Assembly: GCA_028753945.1 (NCBI GenBank)
Contig: JAPNXP010000002.1
Coordinates: 14,136,001-14,200,000 of the forward strand
Length of the DNA: 64,000 bases
Direction: 5' to 3'
DNA from: Hexactinellida sp. DTS-2022
Taxonomy: Eukaryota > Porifera > Hexactinellida
Positions 29,212-39,574 of this stretch are shown here, in pieces. The notes below the pieces were generated by a model, which was not told the DNA's origin, searched no databases, and saw only the letters and a list, made by a program, of their open reading frames with translations. A program made the translations under genes and the position numbers. The first letter of the stretch is position 1; every line of letters begins with the position of its first letter.

Positions 29212-32200
29212 ATGGCAACTGAGAGCCTCGACGCAGATTTGGAGCCAGGACTATCAGGCATGGAGCTAGTCAAATGTTTCAACTCAGATCTGAATTCCAT
29301 GTGCGAAACCAAGCCCCCCGTCTCAAAGGCGAAGATGATTTCGGTTACGAAATCAGCCATGAAGGCTAACCGTATGTATAAGCACGTGGTGCACTGCGTG
29401 GAGAAGTTCATCCAGAAGTGCAGGCCCGAGTACAAGGTGCCCGGCTTGTACGTGATGGACTCAATCGTGCGACAGGCCAGACACCAGTTCCCCAACGAGA
29501 AAGACGTCTTCGCTCCTCGCTTCGCTAAAAACATTCAAACATCCTTCAGGAACCTGCTGCGTTGCAGGGAATCCGAAATTCCAAAGTTAGTCAGAGTCCT
29601 GAATCTCTGGCAGAAGAACGGCATATACTCCCCCTCAGTGATTCAGCCGCTGCTGGGCATGGTGGCGCCGCGCCCCGGGACCCGCTCTCTCCCCAGGACC
29701 GCCTCCAGTCAGGACCCCTCCCTCAACGCGGCCGAGGTGGTCGCCGCGAACGCGGTGGCTATAATACAGCAGCAGCAGACGCACATCCAGGCGCTCCTGC
29801 AGCAGCAGGCCCAGCAGCAGCTCGCCAACCTCTCTCCCAACCTCCTGCAGAACATACAGTCCCTGCAGTCCCTGCTCTCCAACGCTAACATCGTAACGCC
29901 CGTCACCTCTGCCCCCGCCATAACGGCTAACGCGGCCATCTCCATTCCGCTCTCGAGCACGCTGGAGAAGCTGAAGGAGGCGGCGAGCAGCGTGCTGGGG
30001 CTCACGGGCAGCACGGCCTCTGGCACTGCGCACTCGAGCAGCATGGCGGACCTGGAGCCGCCGGTCGAGTTCAAGCCAAAGCTGAAGCCGCACCAGCTGC
30101 AGCACATTAACCAGTTCCTGGAGCAGCAGGAGACCGCGCAGAACCACGAGTACATAAACGACGTCACGCGTCCGCCGCCGCCGCCGCCGCCCCCCCCGCC
30201 GGTGCCCGACAGCCAGCAGCGACGCATGGAGCGGAACCTGCGCGAGTTCGAGCGCGAGCACAAGATCTCCCATCGGAGACCGGCGCACGAGCCGTGGCCC
30301 GAGAAGCGCGGGCGGCAGTTCGAGGCGCGCGTGCACGAGCTGGAGAGACACGTGCAGATCTCCGACGACGAGGAGGGCGGCGTGGACATGGAGGTGGGCA
30401 CCCCCTCCCCGCCGCTGTTCGAGGACACCACGCGCTCGTTCCTCGATGATTTCGACTATGGAGACGATCAGGGCGAAGAGGAGCGCATTGAGGAGCAAAA
30501 GCGCAGAGTGTCACAGGAGCGCAACAGAGTAGCCAAACTATCGGAACGCAATAGAACCCATTTCCCCCCTCCCGCCAGCCCCCCTCTGCTGCCGACTCCG
30601 GCCCGGTTGGCCCCGCCCCCGCACGCCAAGCAGCACGAAGAGAAGGTGGGGGACTCCATCCCTACCATCTCCCGGATCCAGTTGGGTCCCTCCAGGGGCT
30701 CTCCCGAGAAGCAGACTCCCTTTCTGCAGAACGTTGTTCCCATCACCTCTCCCCACCAGCCCGTGCCGCCCGTGCGTCTCCCGTGGATGGACCCCTCTCT
30801 CCGCCCGCCTCCGCCCATGCCTATGCACCAGTTCCCGAGACCCATGCTCTCCTCTCTGCCCCCTGGCATGCCCCCCCAGCACATATTCCCTCCGCCCCCC
30901 TTCATTCCCCCGCAGCAGCACCGACCCGCGTTCCCGCTCCCGCCCCCTCCGGGCGCTGTCCGGCCGCAGTTCCGTCCGCGCGCCGAGTTCCGTCCGCTCG
31001 CCGAGTTCCCCCCCGGCCCCGGCCCCCGCCCGCCCTCGCGGCATGCCAACCCGCCGGACCTGTATCCACGGGAGCGGGAGAGCTACCCGTCAGGCCCGCC
31101 CCTTGACTCTCCTCTCAGAGAGAACTCCGGGTCCCCCAGAGGGGCGTTCTCCCGCTGGCGACACGAGCCCTCCCCGCCCGAGTCCAGAGAGCGCGACAAG
31201 AAGCGACAGCGGCCGCGCAAGGAGCCGAAGGAGAGCCACGAGTTCGAGGAGCGGCGGCGCTACCGGTCCCGCTCCCGGAGTCCGGACCGCGACAAGGAGC
31301 GCGAGCGGCGCGTCCGCAAGCGCCAGAAGTCCGACTCTCCGCCCGAGCGGAAGGACAGAAACAAGAGGAGAGAGAAGTCACGATCTCCGCGCGACAAACG
31401 CAAGAGACGCGAGTTTGAAATGAAAGAGAGAGAGCGCGTGCGCGCGGACAGAGATGGCGAGGGGAGACCCGCGCCTAACTCCCTCCAGTCGCCGCCTAAG
31501 TGGAAGGCCCTGGAGCAGGTCGGACAGGAGCGCTCCCGACAGCGGGAGCCGGAGGGGGAGAGGCCGGCAGAGAGCTCGAGAAAAGAGAAGGATAAGAGAA
31601 AGCACTGCTTCTCTCTCGCCAAGAACAAATGTATCTCAGTTCTCTCCACAACTATTTGGGTCCAAATTAAAAAGGTAGCTCCAAACATCGAGCGAGTAAT
31701 CCGAGAAAAGTGCGAGGAGTTCGGCCGCGTGCTTTCGTTCGACTTAATCCCGTCCCGCGGCTGCGCCTACGTTGACATGGCAACCAGGGAGTCAGCAGAT
31801 ATGCTGGTTAATGAGGAGCGGGAGATCAGACTCGGAGGGGTAACTTCCAAGTTTGTCTACGCCCCTGGGAAAGGCGTTAAGGAGAAAAGCTTCAAGCCCC
31901 ACTGGGACGCCGCGAACGGAATAACCTACCTGCCCTGGAGCATTATTTCGAACGAGGAGTTTGACCTAAGCGAGTTCCAAGAGGGCGGAATTTTGGATCC
32001 GGACACTCTCCCTCCCGGGGTGGAGGTTCCAGAAAAGAAACTAACCCCTGACCCCGCCCCCCCAGCTGCCACGATATTCATGCAGATCCCTCCTCCACTG
32101 ATCCCGCCCTTCCCTCCCAACCTGCCTCCCTCCTCTGCCCCCGTCATCCCGCCCTCCCAGCCCTTCCCCGGGCCGTCCATGGGCATCCGCCCGCCAGACG

Positions 32201-33066
32201 CCCTGCTGCCTCCGCCCTCCGGCCCTGAGGCCCGACAGGCCTCGCCTCTGGCTCCCGATCTCGAGCCCCCAGTCCCTGTCCCCTCTCTCTTCCCCCCTGC
32301 CCACGTGCCAGCCGCTCCCGCCGAGTTTAAGTTTAACGGAGAGGATCTCCCATCCGGCCTGCCGTTCCCGCCTCCCTTCCGGCCCCCTCCCCCTCCCCGC
32401 GGCGCCCGCCCCGACCTGGAGCCGGGGCCAGATCCGTTCCGCCATCCGGCCCCTCGCGCAGAGGCCTTCTTCCGGCCGCCTCCGCCTCTCAGGGTCCCGA
32501 TGCCTCCGCGGCCACAAGACTTGCCATTCCGACCGCCGCCATTTCCCAACATGAGGCCCCCCTCGCTGCCACACCCAGACAATAGGTTCAGAGTCCCCCC
32601 TCCCCCCTCTGCGCCCATGCGGCCTCCTTTTCCCCGGCCCTTCGACTTCCGGTTCCCCTCCCCCCGGCCGCACCGACCGCCGACTCAGCACCACGAGTTC
32701 CGGGTGCCCGCCCCCCCAGCGGAGTATAAGCACCACCACCTCGCGGACTCAGCCAACAACGCAGAGAAACTCTCCGCTCCCGCGTTCGCCCGTCCCTCCA
32801 CGCCGCCCGGCTACAGGTCCCCTCAGAGGGAGGCGCCAGGGGACCAGTCTGACCTCTGCACCCATATCCCTCTCCCGCAGGAGACCGCACCCTCGCCCCC
32901 TGACTCCTCCCAGGGCCCCGAGGAGGAGCCGGGGTCCCCCGGGCGGCCCAAGCCACTCGTAGCAGAGTACTCAGACGTGTACTCTCCGCGCTCAGAAGAC
33001 GCGGAAGCAAATGAATTCCGCGAGTCGGCACAGGAGAGCGTGCCCATCTCCCCTCCTCAGATATAA
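29212..33066 (+). CDS. SCAF4/SCAF8 homologue (CTD-interaction and RRM protein)
   Basis: 1284 residues from the ATG at 29212, one exon. SCAF4 and SCAF8 bind the phosphorylated RNA polymerase II C-terminal domain and prevent early termination. The CID spans about 17-150: MELVKCFNS, KYKHVVHCVEKFIQKC-like MYKHVVHCVEKFIQKCRPEY, VPGLYVMDSIVRQARHQFP, EKDVFAPRFAKNIQTSFRNL and VRVLNLWQKN, which align without gaps to human SCAF8. An Arg/Ser/Asp/Glu block follows at about 640-800. One RRM lies at about 811-885 (STTIWVQIKK; RGCAYVDMATRE), followed by the family tail SFKPHWDAANGITYLPWSII. The last 370 residues are Pro-rich. GC-rich codons make long false frames on the minus strand. An AATAAA lies near 33358. 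Confidence 0.93.
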   Translation: MATESLDADLEPGLSGMELVKCFNSDLNSMCETKPPVSKAKMISVTKSAMKANRMYKHVVHCVEKFIQKCRPEYKVPGLYVMDSIVRQARHQFPNEKDVFAPRFAKNIQTSFRNLLRCRESEIPKLVRVLNLWQKNGIYSPSVIQPLLGMVAPRPGTRSLPRTASSQDPSLNAAEVVAANAVAIIQQQQTHIQALLQQQAQQQLANLSPNLLQNIQSLQSLLSNANIVTPVTSAPAITANAAISIPLSSTLEKLKEAASSVLGLTGSTASGTAHSSSMADLEPPVEFKPKLKPHQLQHINQFLEQQETAQNHEYINDVTRPPPPPPPPPPVPDSQQRRMERNLREFEREHKISHRRPAHEPWPEKRGRQFEARVHELERHVQISDDEEGGVDMEVGTPSPPLFEDTTRSFLDDFDYGDDQGEEERIEEQKRRVSQERNRVAKLSERNRTHFPPPASPPLLPTPARLAPPPHAKQHEEKVGDSIPTISRIQLGPSRGSPEKQTPFLQNVVPITSPHQPVPPVRLPWMDPSLRPPPPMPMHQFPRPMLSSLPPGMPPQHIFPPPPFIPPQQHRPAFPLPPPPGAVRPQFRPRAEFRPLAEFPPGPGPRPPSRHANPPDLYPRERESYPSGPPLDSPLRENSGSPRGAFSRWRHEPSPPESRERDKKRQRPRKEPKESHEFEERRRYRSRSRSPDRDKERERRVRKRQKSDSPPERKDRNKRREKSRSPRDKRKRREFEMKERERVRADRDGEGRPAPNSLQSPPKWKALEQVGQERSRQREPEGERPAESSRKEKDKRKHCFSLAKNKCISVLSTTIWVQIKKVAPNIERVIREKCEEFGRVLSFDLIPSRGCAYVDMATRESADMLVNEEREIRLGGVTSKFVYAPGKGVKEKSFKPHWDAANGITYLPWSIISNEEFDLSEFQEGGILDPDTLPPGVEVPEKKLTPDPAPPAATIFMQIPPPLIPPFPPNLPPSSAPVIPPSQPFPGPSMGIRPPDALLPPPSGPEARQASPLAPDLEPPVPVPSLFPPAHVPAAPAEFKFNGEDLPSGLPFPPPFRPPPPPRGARPDLEPGPDPFRHPAPRAEAFFRPPPPLRVPMPPRPQDLPFRPPPFPNMRPPSLPHPDNRFRVPPPPSAPMRPPFPRPFDFRFPSPRPHRPPTQHHEFRVPAPPAEYKHHHLADSANNAEKLSAPAFARPSTPPGYRSPQREAPGDQSDLCTHIPLPQETAPSPPDSSQGPEEEPGSPGRPKPLVAEYSDVYSPRSEDAEANEFRESAQESVPISPPQI

Positions 33067-33618
33067 TTATGGACGAATCTAACTTATTATTAGGTGATAT
33101 TATAGGCCAGTCCAGTGACTGCATCATGTGTAGTAACTTGCTCATAGGTTGCGTTGTTTGCCTGTGGTGTTGGTTTAATGAGACATTATTCTTACGATTC
33201 TAACCAACTGGCAGAGAGCCAGGCCAGGTTAACAAACTTAACTTGTGTAATCTTATGCGCTCTGAAACTCGGAACATAATTATTATTAGTCATATACATA
33301 TATAATTTTGTAAGATTGAAGTTGTGAAAGGAAACAAATGATAACTTATGAACTAATTAATAAAATTAACTGGGTTTAACCACTACTAACGAGAGTTTCA
33401 TTTGATTTAATATTAGGGCCAGAACTAGAAATTCTGCAATGTTTTATAATATTTTGTTTAACTTATAATTCCTAATTGACTTATATCTGCCGACTTATGG
33501 TGCTACACTTTAACCTATTACACTCTGGTTAACTATTCATTTAACTATTCATATTCCTAGTACATTTCTACTGTAGTTTATGAACTAGTTTTATTGTGCT
33601 CTCTTATAGAGATTGTCA
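33067..33618. other. Intergenic, no gene seen
   Basis: AT-rich; ends in a pyrimidine-rich tract TTTTATTGTGCTCTCTTATAG, a plausible splice acceptor 9 bases before the next start. Confidence 0.4.
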
Positions 33619-34326
33619 ATGATTATCGTGGGTCTGACAGGAGGAATCGCGACTGGCAAAAGCACTGTGAGCGCGAGCCTCGGTCGGTTCGCGGAGGTCT
33701 CAGTTGTGGACGCGGACCTGATAGCCCGCGAGGTGGTGGCGCCCGGACAGCCGGCGCTCGCTAGGATCGTATCCCAGTTCGGCGCTTCGGTTCTCTGTCC
33801 AGACGGTCAGCTCGACAGGAAGGCTCTCGGAGAGATAATATTCTCAGATCCTATCTCCCGCATGAAGCTGAACAGTATTACACATCCCTATATCCGTAGG
33901 AAAATGCTATGGCAAACCCTGCTGGCTTTCCTGAGAGGGAAGCAGTATGTAGTGCTAGACTCGCCGCTGCTCTTCGAGACCGGAAAGCTGTACTCCCGAT
34001 TAAACGCGTGCGTCGTTGTGTACTGCGGGGAAGAGACGCAGAGACAGAGACTGATGCAGAGGGACCAGCTGAGCGAGCGGGAAGCCAACGACAGAATCGG
34101 GGCTCAAATGCCACTCAAACTCAAGTGTAAGATGGCGGACTTTGTTATCAACAATTCTATGAGCAGAGAGCAGACCGCGGAGCAGACTGTGGAGTTCCAT
34201 GCGAAGATGTTGGGTTTGGCTAGGGTCAAAGGTATTTCTCGAAACTTGTGTATACTCATTGTAGTAATACTCATTATTGTTATCTTTTTAATTTTACCTA
34301 AAACCCTCAAGCTCTTAATAAGTTGA
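33619..34326 (+). CDS. DCAKD: Dephospho-CoA kinase (DCAKD type) with C-terminal membrane anchor
   Basis: 235 residues from the ATG at 33619, one exon. Catalyses the last step of CoA synthesis, ATP plus dephospho-CoA to CoA. The P-loop GGIATGKST is at residues 8-16, followed by VVDADLIAREVV (the substrate-contacting DAD motif), LDRKALGEIIFSD, MKLNSITHPYIRRKM, VVLDSPLLFET and QRLMQRDQLSEREANDRI of the lid region, then ADFVINNS. All are hallmarks of the CoaE fold. After the usual end, residues about 205-230 form one hydrophobic helix (ILIVVILIIVIFLIL) and a short basic tail, so the enzyme is probably tail-anchored to a membrane. Confidence 0.93.
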   Translation: MIIVGLTGGIATGKSTVSASLGRFAEVSVVDADLIAREVVAPGQPALARIVSQFGASVLCPDGQLDRKALGEIIFSDPISRMKLNSITHPYIRRKMLWQTLLAFLRGKQYVVLDSPLLFETGKLYSRLNACVVVYCGEETQRQRLMQRDQLSEREANDRIGAQMPLKLKCKMADFVINNSMSREQTAEQTVEFHAKMLGLARVKGISRNLCILIVVILIIVIFLILPKTLKLLIS

Positions 34327-35222
34327 TACTGTATTCTGACGGAGCATCTATTGTAAACAGTATTCACAATTGAATATTAAATTTATCTTTATTCAGTTAC
34401 GCACATTGTCCCTTCATTTATTTATTTACTATTTCACATGCCGCGATTTGATTGTTATTGCAGGATGCCAATACAGAAGTTACGATAGTATTTCGATTGT
34501 CAATTCCTGAATTTGATGATGGGTCTTGACTCTTGACTCACTATAAACGATTTAAATTGATTTATCAATTCTCAATGCTTTTCTGCTAATACCAAAGTGG
34601 GCGATACAGTTGGCTCACTTCATTGGACGACAGTTAAATATAATTATCTCGATCTCTTTTCCGATTACTTAAGAATTAATTGGGCTTTTTTACAGCAGTT
34701 AGGTTAAGGTACACTGTGAATTGAAACAGTCTTATACTCCCAATTGTAGCCATCTCGTCCCGACTAAATGTAAAAAAATTGTATATTGGGACCTGTTTGT
34801 ACATTTGGCTCGATTAACTAGATAAAGGCAACACTACTATTTACATTTAACAAACAGTTCATACAAATAGTTATGTAGATAATTGTAGTTAGAAATTCAA
34901 TAAGTTGCAAGATTAATCAATATGGTAGTGTGAAAGCATTTCTAATTTTCATTGGGTTCTATCAATTCCAGAAGAGTGCTGGGTCGTGCAAATAATTCCT
35001 ACGGCCCTGGCGCTGCGGGGTGACAAACTGTATTTAGTATTTATTAATTTATTGGATTACTTGTAATCTAATTAGCAGCCATACAATTACTCGTTATCCT
35101 ATTATTGAATTTCAGTTCTTACTTCATCCAAGTAGGTACCATAGTATTGGTAGTCTCTATATTGAATACAAGAATAACTAAATTGAGTGGTTGGACCGAT
35201 ATAACATTTGCTTCCTATCAAG
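34327..35222. other. Intergenic, no gene seen
   Basis: AT-rich; no repeats with clear ends. Open frames upstream of 35223 overlap the start of the next gene but show no domain. Confidence 0.45.
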
Positions 35223-36215
35223 ATGCTGTCTCTATTAATGTATATAATTGTTCCTCTGCTGCTGCTTCTGGCCATAGTCGGGTACTCGCACTGGAGACAA
35301 GACCTGTACTCGCTGCTGTACTCCCTGTTAGGGGGCGGGGCTCGTAAGCTGGCGGGAAAGAGGGTCTGGGTGGTGGGCTGCTCTCAGGGGATCGGAGAGG
35401 AGATCGTGTACCAATTAGCTGCTGCGAAATGCGAGTTGGTGCTGTCAGCTAGGAGCAGCGATAAGCTAGCTACGGTAGCCAAGGCTTGCGAAGAGTTCGA
35501 AACAGTTAACAAGGTTCCGAACAAACCGCTAATAGTCCCGTTCGACATAACTCAGTGCTCGCAGCACCCCGAGGTGGTCCGGGGGCTGCTGCGAAGGGCG
35601 GGGAGGGTGGACGCGGTTGTGCTGTGTGCAGGCAGGTCTCAGAGGGGCCTCATCGCAGACATGGACTTCGGAGTGGTCGAGGAACTGTTCCAACTGAATA
35701 CCCTCGCGCTAATTAGCTTAACACAAGCGATACTGCCTCACTTCAAGGCGAATAACAGCGGGCACATCCTTGTGATCGGCTCTCTCTCTGCCAGGATCCC
35801 GGCTACAATAATGGCTGCCTACGGAGCGTCAAAAGCCGCGATTCAGAGCTACTTCACAACCCTCAGATACGAGGCACAAGCTTACAACGTCAAAGTTACT
35901 ATTGTCCATCCAGGACAGATTCACACCAATGCACCCAGGGAAGTGTTCAGAGCCAATAAGTCTCTAAACCAGCCGGTTTCTCTCGACAAGAGTCAGCAGC
36001 AGGTGCGAATGAGCAGCAGGGATTGTGCTAGGATAACAGTGACTGCTATGGGCAATGGCATGCACGAGGTGTGGCTGTCTAACCAACCTGTTCTGTTGCT
36101 AGCTTACCTTTATCATTACGGGAGCGGGTTCTCACTGGCGATAATGGAACCTTTGATTAGGAAGCTTTCGAACAAAAGGATTATTGCATTTAAGGAAGAA
36201 ACGTCGTCAATATAA
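35223..36215 (+). CDS. DHRS7: Short-chain dehydrogenase/reductase, DHRS7 family
   Basis: 330 residues from the ATG at 35223, one exon. An N-terminal membrane helix (about 5-20) precedes the SDR fold, as in DHRS7, an ER-associated NADP(H)-dependent reductase. The cofactor loop reads VGCSQGIG (51-58); the usual Thr of TGxxxGIG is Val. LCAG (134-137) stands for NNAG. The catalytic set is Ser187 or Ser189 in VIGSLSA and Tyr200-x3-Lys204 in YGASK. The C-terminal EVWLSNQPVLLLAYLYHYG and KRIIAFKEE match the DHRS7-specific tail, which separates it from 3-ketodihydrosphingosine reductase and 11-beta-HSD relatives. Confidence 0.85.
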   Translation: MLSLLMYIIVPLLLLLAIVGYSHWRQDLYSLLYSLLGGGARKLAGKRVWVVGCSQGIGEEIVYQLAAAKCELVLSARSSDKLATVAKACEEFETVNKVPNKPLIVPFDITQCSQHPEVVRGLLRRAGRVDAVVLCAGRSQRGLIADMDFGVVEELFQLNTLALISLTQAILPHFKANNSGHILVIGSLSARIPATIMAAYGASKAAIQSYFTTLRYEAQAYNVKVTIVHPGQIHTNAPREVFRANKSLNQPVSLDKSQQQVRMSSRDCARITVTAMGNGMHEVWLSNQPVLLLAYLYHYGSGFSLAIMEPLIRKLSNKRIIAFKEETSSI

Positions 36216-36933
36216 GTAGTATAAGTTTATTTATATATGTAAATTTATACTGTTGGATATAGTATTAAATTACCTCAGAAAACATTAGACGACTCCCATT
36301 TGCACACTAGTGTGATTCTTTATTGTTATGTAAATATAAATCAGCTTCTTCAACACAAGGGTTAGTGCCATTTTGCATACTCGATGGAATGCATTGTTTA
36401 ACACATTTTTATGTTATCAATAATTTGTGTTTTTGCATGCTCAATTAAATGCATTATTTCAGAACTTGTTTATGTTATAAAGTGTAAAAAACCCGAGAAG
36501 TGATCCTATTCAAACTAGTCTTACAAGGATTGTCCCATAATTAATAGGACTAGTTATCAAAAAACGAAGTTACTAATATGTTTATGAATTATTATATTAT
36601 TAAAGTCAATAATAATTAATAAATCAAAAATAAGTTTTTATTATTTAATTTACTTTAATGCAATTAATTAACCTGGAATCTAATTCATTAGCATTTAGCA
36701 AGAAATGTTGATGTAGTCGATTCCATCAATCAATAGAAATAGATATACGTAAATGTTTTCCTATTTACCAAATTTATATAAAAATAGTAATTATTGTTCT
36801 TGTGATAGCCAATAAACAAGTAAACAAATATAGTTATACGTATGAATAAATTAAGGGATATTTACGCATGTTTGTCATATACTAGCAAGCAGGCAAACAT
36901 TTCTGTATAAATAGCTGATAAAATTAACCAATC
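36216..36933. other. Intergenic, no gene seen
   Basis: Very AT-rich. A short direct repeat (TTTTGCATACTCGATGGAATG at 36372 and TTTTGCATGCTCAATTAAATG at 36432) is the only structure noticed. Confidence 0.45.
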
Positions 36934-37425
36934 ATGTACTCCCCAAAGAAATGCGGCATAAAGTACACTCCCCCAACTCTCGTGTTAATCTACGAGGATT
37001 ATATAATGCACAAAACAAAGAGGAGGTCCATGCCCTTGAGGGGATTGACTGGTAACTCTGACCCACAAGAGTTTGTCAAGAACCTCTACGAAAATCCAAA
37101 TCACTCCGTCTATCTGAAGAGAATATCCCGGACACAGATAGAAGGCCTGGTCGGTAAGGTCGTGAAGGAGCTGGCCGAGCGCCAGCCCAGGAGACTGCCA
37201 GAGCTACCGCAGACCTCCACTCCCAAGATGCAAGGACTCGATTCTGACTTGAATAAGCTGGGAGACTTTGATTTGAATGTAGAAAAAGAGAAAATGAATA
37301 TTCTTTTTGACAAAAATAAAATATCTCAAGGCGACAGAGACTACGAGTATGATATTGAATTGGACTTTGATAACGGAGTCAAGTTGGAGAGTGGATGGGA
37401 TTCTGGAGATGAGATAGACTTTTGA
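36934..37425 (+). CDS. CEP19: Centrosomal protein of 19 kDa
   Basis: 163 residues, one exon, the same length as the human protein. CEP19 sits at the mother centriole and ciliary base and recruits the IFT machinery through RABL2. Conserved blocks: KKCGIKYTPPTLVLIYED at the start, RSMPLRGL, NPNHSVYLKRISRTQIEGL, the EDLNKLGD-like SDLNKLGDFDLN, NILFDKNKI and the acidic end YEYDIELDF with GWDSGDEIDF. Its presence implies a ciliated animal. An AATAAA follows at 37572-37577, about 145 bp after the stop. Confidence 0.92.
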   Translation: MYSPKKCGIKYTPPTLVLIYEDYIMHKTKRRSMPLRGLTGNSDPQEFVKNLYENPNHSVYLKRISRTQIEGLVGKVVKELAERQPRRLPELPQTSTPKMQGLDSDLNKLGDFDLNVEKEKMNILFDKNKISQGDRDYEYDIELDFDNGVKLESGWDSGDEIDF

Positions 37426-38282
37426 TATTATTTGGGTAATAACTACGTATATTGCACAATATCACTTCATTTTGAATACAGTACTGACAGCCATTAATAA
37501 CATTATTATATATTTTATCACTTCTAATACTGGAAGGTTTTAATGTGCCATGAATTATTAGTTTCAAGGGAAATAAAGATGCTGCAAAATCTCAACATCT
37601 AGTTAATTGTATAGATAGTTAATTAATTAGATTTTAGTTCCCAGTAATTTGTATACGTTTCCTATAATACATTCCTTAAAAATAGAGTTGTGACTTGAAG
37701 TGTAACATACATCCGATAGAGAAATGATAAACACCACATTTTTGAAAATATAAGTAGATAAAATAAATCATCATTTCCAATAAATAAATAAAGTCATGTG
37801 GTTGTATGTATCTGAGTTAGATAGAAGCGATTCCAATAGTAACTTTTCTGGACCATTTGCCGATTCGATACAAACAGGACAATCAACAGCTACTATCTAC
37901 TTCGATATTTCGACTTCTAATAATAATAATCTTGGTGTTCTTTTTGTCTAGAGAGGATGTTATGGTTTGCACCTTTGGTGGAGGTTATTATGACATTATA
38001 TCCTCTGTAACCCCCTAAGTAATAGCTCTCAAACTGGGGACATAATCGTTTTCATAGGGTCCAACCACCCCAGTAATTGGACACGGCACAAAGTCCGTAG
38101 TTATATACTTCCAGTAAGTGCACAACCTGGTATGATTTTCTAAAAATATGAGAACCCTTGCCCTAAGGGATGCTAAACTGGGAATGTAAGTTGTTTTCGA
38201 TTGTTTAAAATCAGTTTAATGATTAATCTCGGTCCAAGCCTGTACTCCACACACTACAGTTCATATAGGCATTGTTATTGTT
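37426..38282. other. Intergenic, no gene seen
   Basis: AT-rich. Around 38125-38170 GTATGATTTTCTAAAAATATG followed by AGAACCC resembles the end of a common hAT MITE, but the partner end is not clear. Confidence 0.35.
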
Positions 38283-38999
38283 ATGGCTGCTGCTGATCTC
38301 AAACGCGTGTTGGTGTATGGCGGGAAGGGCGCACTGGGCTCTTGTCTTGTCAGTCACTTCAAGTCTAAGCACTGCTGGGTGGCCTCCGTTGACTTGCTAG
38401 AGAACGCAGAGGCGGACAGGAATGTGATATTGAAACAGACAGAGAGCTGGGTGGAGCAAGAGGCCGAGGCCTTGAAAGGCGTGGCCGTGGCGTGTGGAGA
38501 CTCCAAGTTGGATGCCATATTCTGCGTGGCAGGGGGCTGGGCGGGGGGCAATGCTGCCTCCGAGGAGATGGTGCGAAACGCAGATCTTATGGTGAAGCAG
38601 AGCGTCTGGTCCAGTGTGATAGCTTCCAGAATAGCCGCCAAGTTCCTGAATGCAGGCGGCATCCTGCAGCTAACCGGCGCGCAGCCCGCGCTTAAAGGCA
38701 CCTCTTTCATGATGGGGTACGGCCTGGCTAAGGCAGCTGTGCACCAACTGGTGGCCAGCCTCTCTCAGGGAGACACGGGTCTCCCAGATAATGCTGTGGT
38801 CTTCTGCATCCTGCCAGTTACCCTAGACACGCCGGGGAACCGTAAAGCCATGCCCGGTGCCGACACCTCCACATGGACGCCTCTGCTATTCGTGGCTGAG
38901 TATTTAGAGAAGGTATTGAACGGCGATGAGAAACCAGCGAACGGCAGACTGCTGCAGCTCTTCACAGAGGCTGGCTATACCAGTATTGTTCCCGTCTGA
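38283..38999 (+). CDS. QDPR: Dihydropteridine reductase
   Basis: 238 residues, one exon, close to the 244 of human QDPR. It regenerates tetrahydrobiopterin from the quinonoid dihydro form with NADH. The dinucleotide motif is YGGKGALGS (12-20), as in QDPR rather than the usual TGxxxGxG. DAIFCVAGGWAGGNA, MVKQSVWSSVIASRIAAKFL, LQLTGAQPALKGT and the catalytic Tyr146-x3-Lys150 (YGLAK) all fit. WTPLLFVAEYL and the tail GRLLQLFTEAG are family-typical. No truncation. The enzyme supports aromatic amino acid hydroxylases and suggests monoamine or phenylalanine metabolism. Confidence 0.95.
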   Translation: MAAADLKRVLVYGGKGALGSCLVSHFKSKHCWVASVDLLENAEADRNVILKQTESWVEQEAEALKGVAVACGDSKLDAIFCVAGGWAGGNAASEEMVRNADLMVKQSVWSSVIASRIAAKFLNAGGILQLTGAQPALKGTSFMMGYGLAKAAVHQLVASLSQGDTGLPDNAVVFCILPVTLDTPGNRKAMPGADTSTWTPLLFVAEYLEKVLNGDEKPANGRLLQLFTEAGYTSIVPV

Positions 39000-39454
39000 G
39001 CTCTAGCTGTGACGCTGTAATCGATATATCACTTTATACATAGAATCTTTCTATACGACTAGTAATTACTATTCTATCTCAGTATATTATTAAACGAATT
39101 TATTAGTAATTACTTGTTCGTATTTGTTACGTAGCCCTTAGTATTAGAGTGTGATATAATATCATACGTATATAATTATACATACTTTTCACATGGCTTA
39201 ATTCTTTTCCATTTTTCTCATACCCACGGCAACACGGCAATCAAAGCTAAACGTTCCAGACAGAAGATTAGCAATTAAAAGATTGAACTCTTGTAAAAGT
39301 GTGATTTGTGTTGCTGATTGAAATGAATAATTGAACTATCCTAAACTACGTGTGATTTTAATAAAATTATAATTTATCTGAGATTACAGATATTTAAAAA
39401 ATCGCCAAATTAGTTATATCTCGCCAAAACAAACTCAAATAATAAATACAGATA
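39000..39454. other. Intergenic, no gene seen
   Basis: AT-rich 3' flank of QDPR with no recognisable structure. Confidence 0.45.
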
Positions 39455-39574
39455 CAGTCAGGTTTTTCAAGTGACTAAAATTGTGTTCATAATAGAGAGA
39501 ATTCATAATAAGCGAACTCAACTTAATACATATTAAGCATACGAAAAATTGTTCACAATAAGCAGACCTGGCTG
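39455..39574. mobile_element. pogo-like MITE (TATGAACA family)
   Basis: CAGTCAGGTTTTTCAAG at the left, AAGCAGACCTGGCTG at the right, TA at both sides. Same family as 60491-60683 (shared GTGTTCATAATAGAGAGA and AAGCGAACTCAACTTAA). 120 bp. Confidence 0.75.

Noticed and set aside
29635-33145. Several long frames on both strands within SCAF4/8 (up to 287 residues)
   Set aside because: Low-complexity Arg/Gly/Pro shadows of the GC-rich proline-coding sequence.
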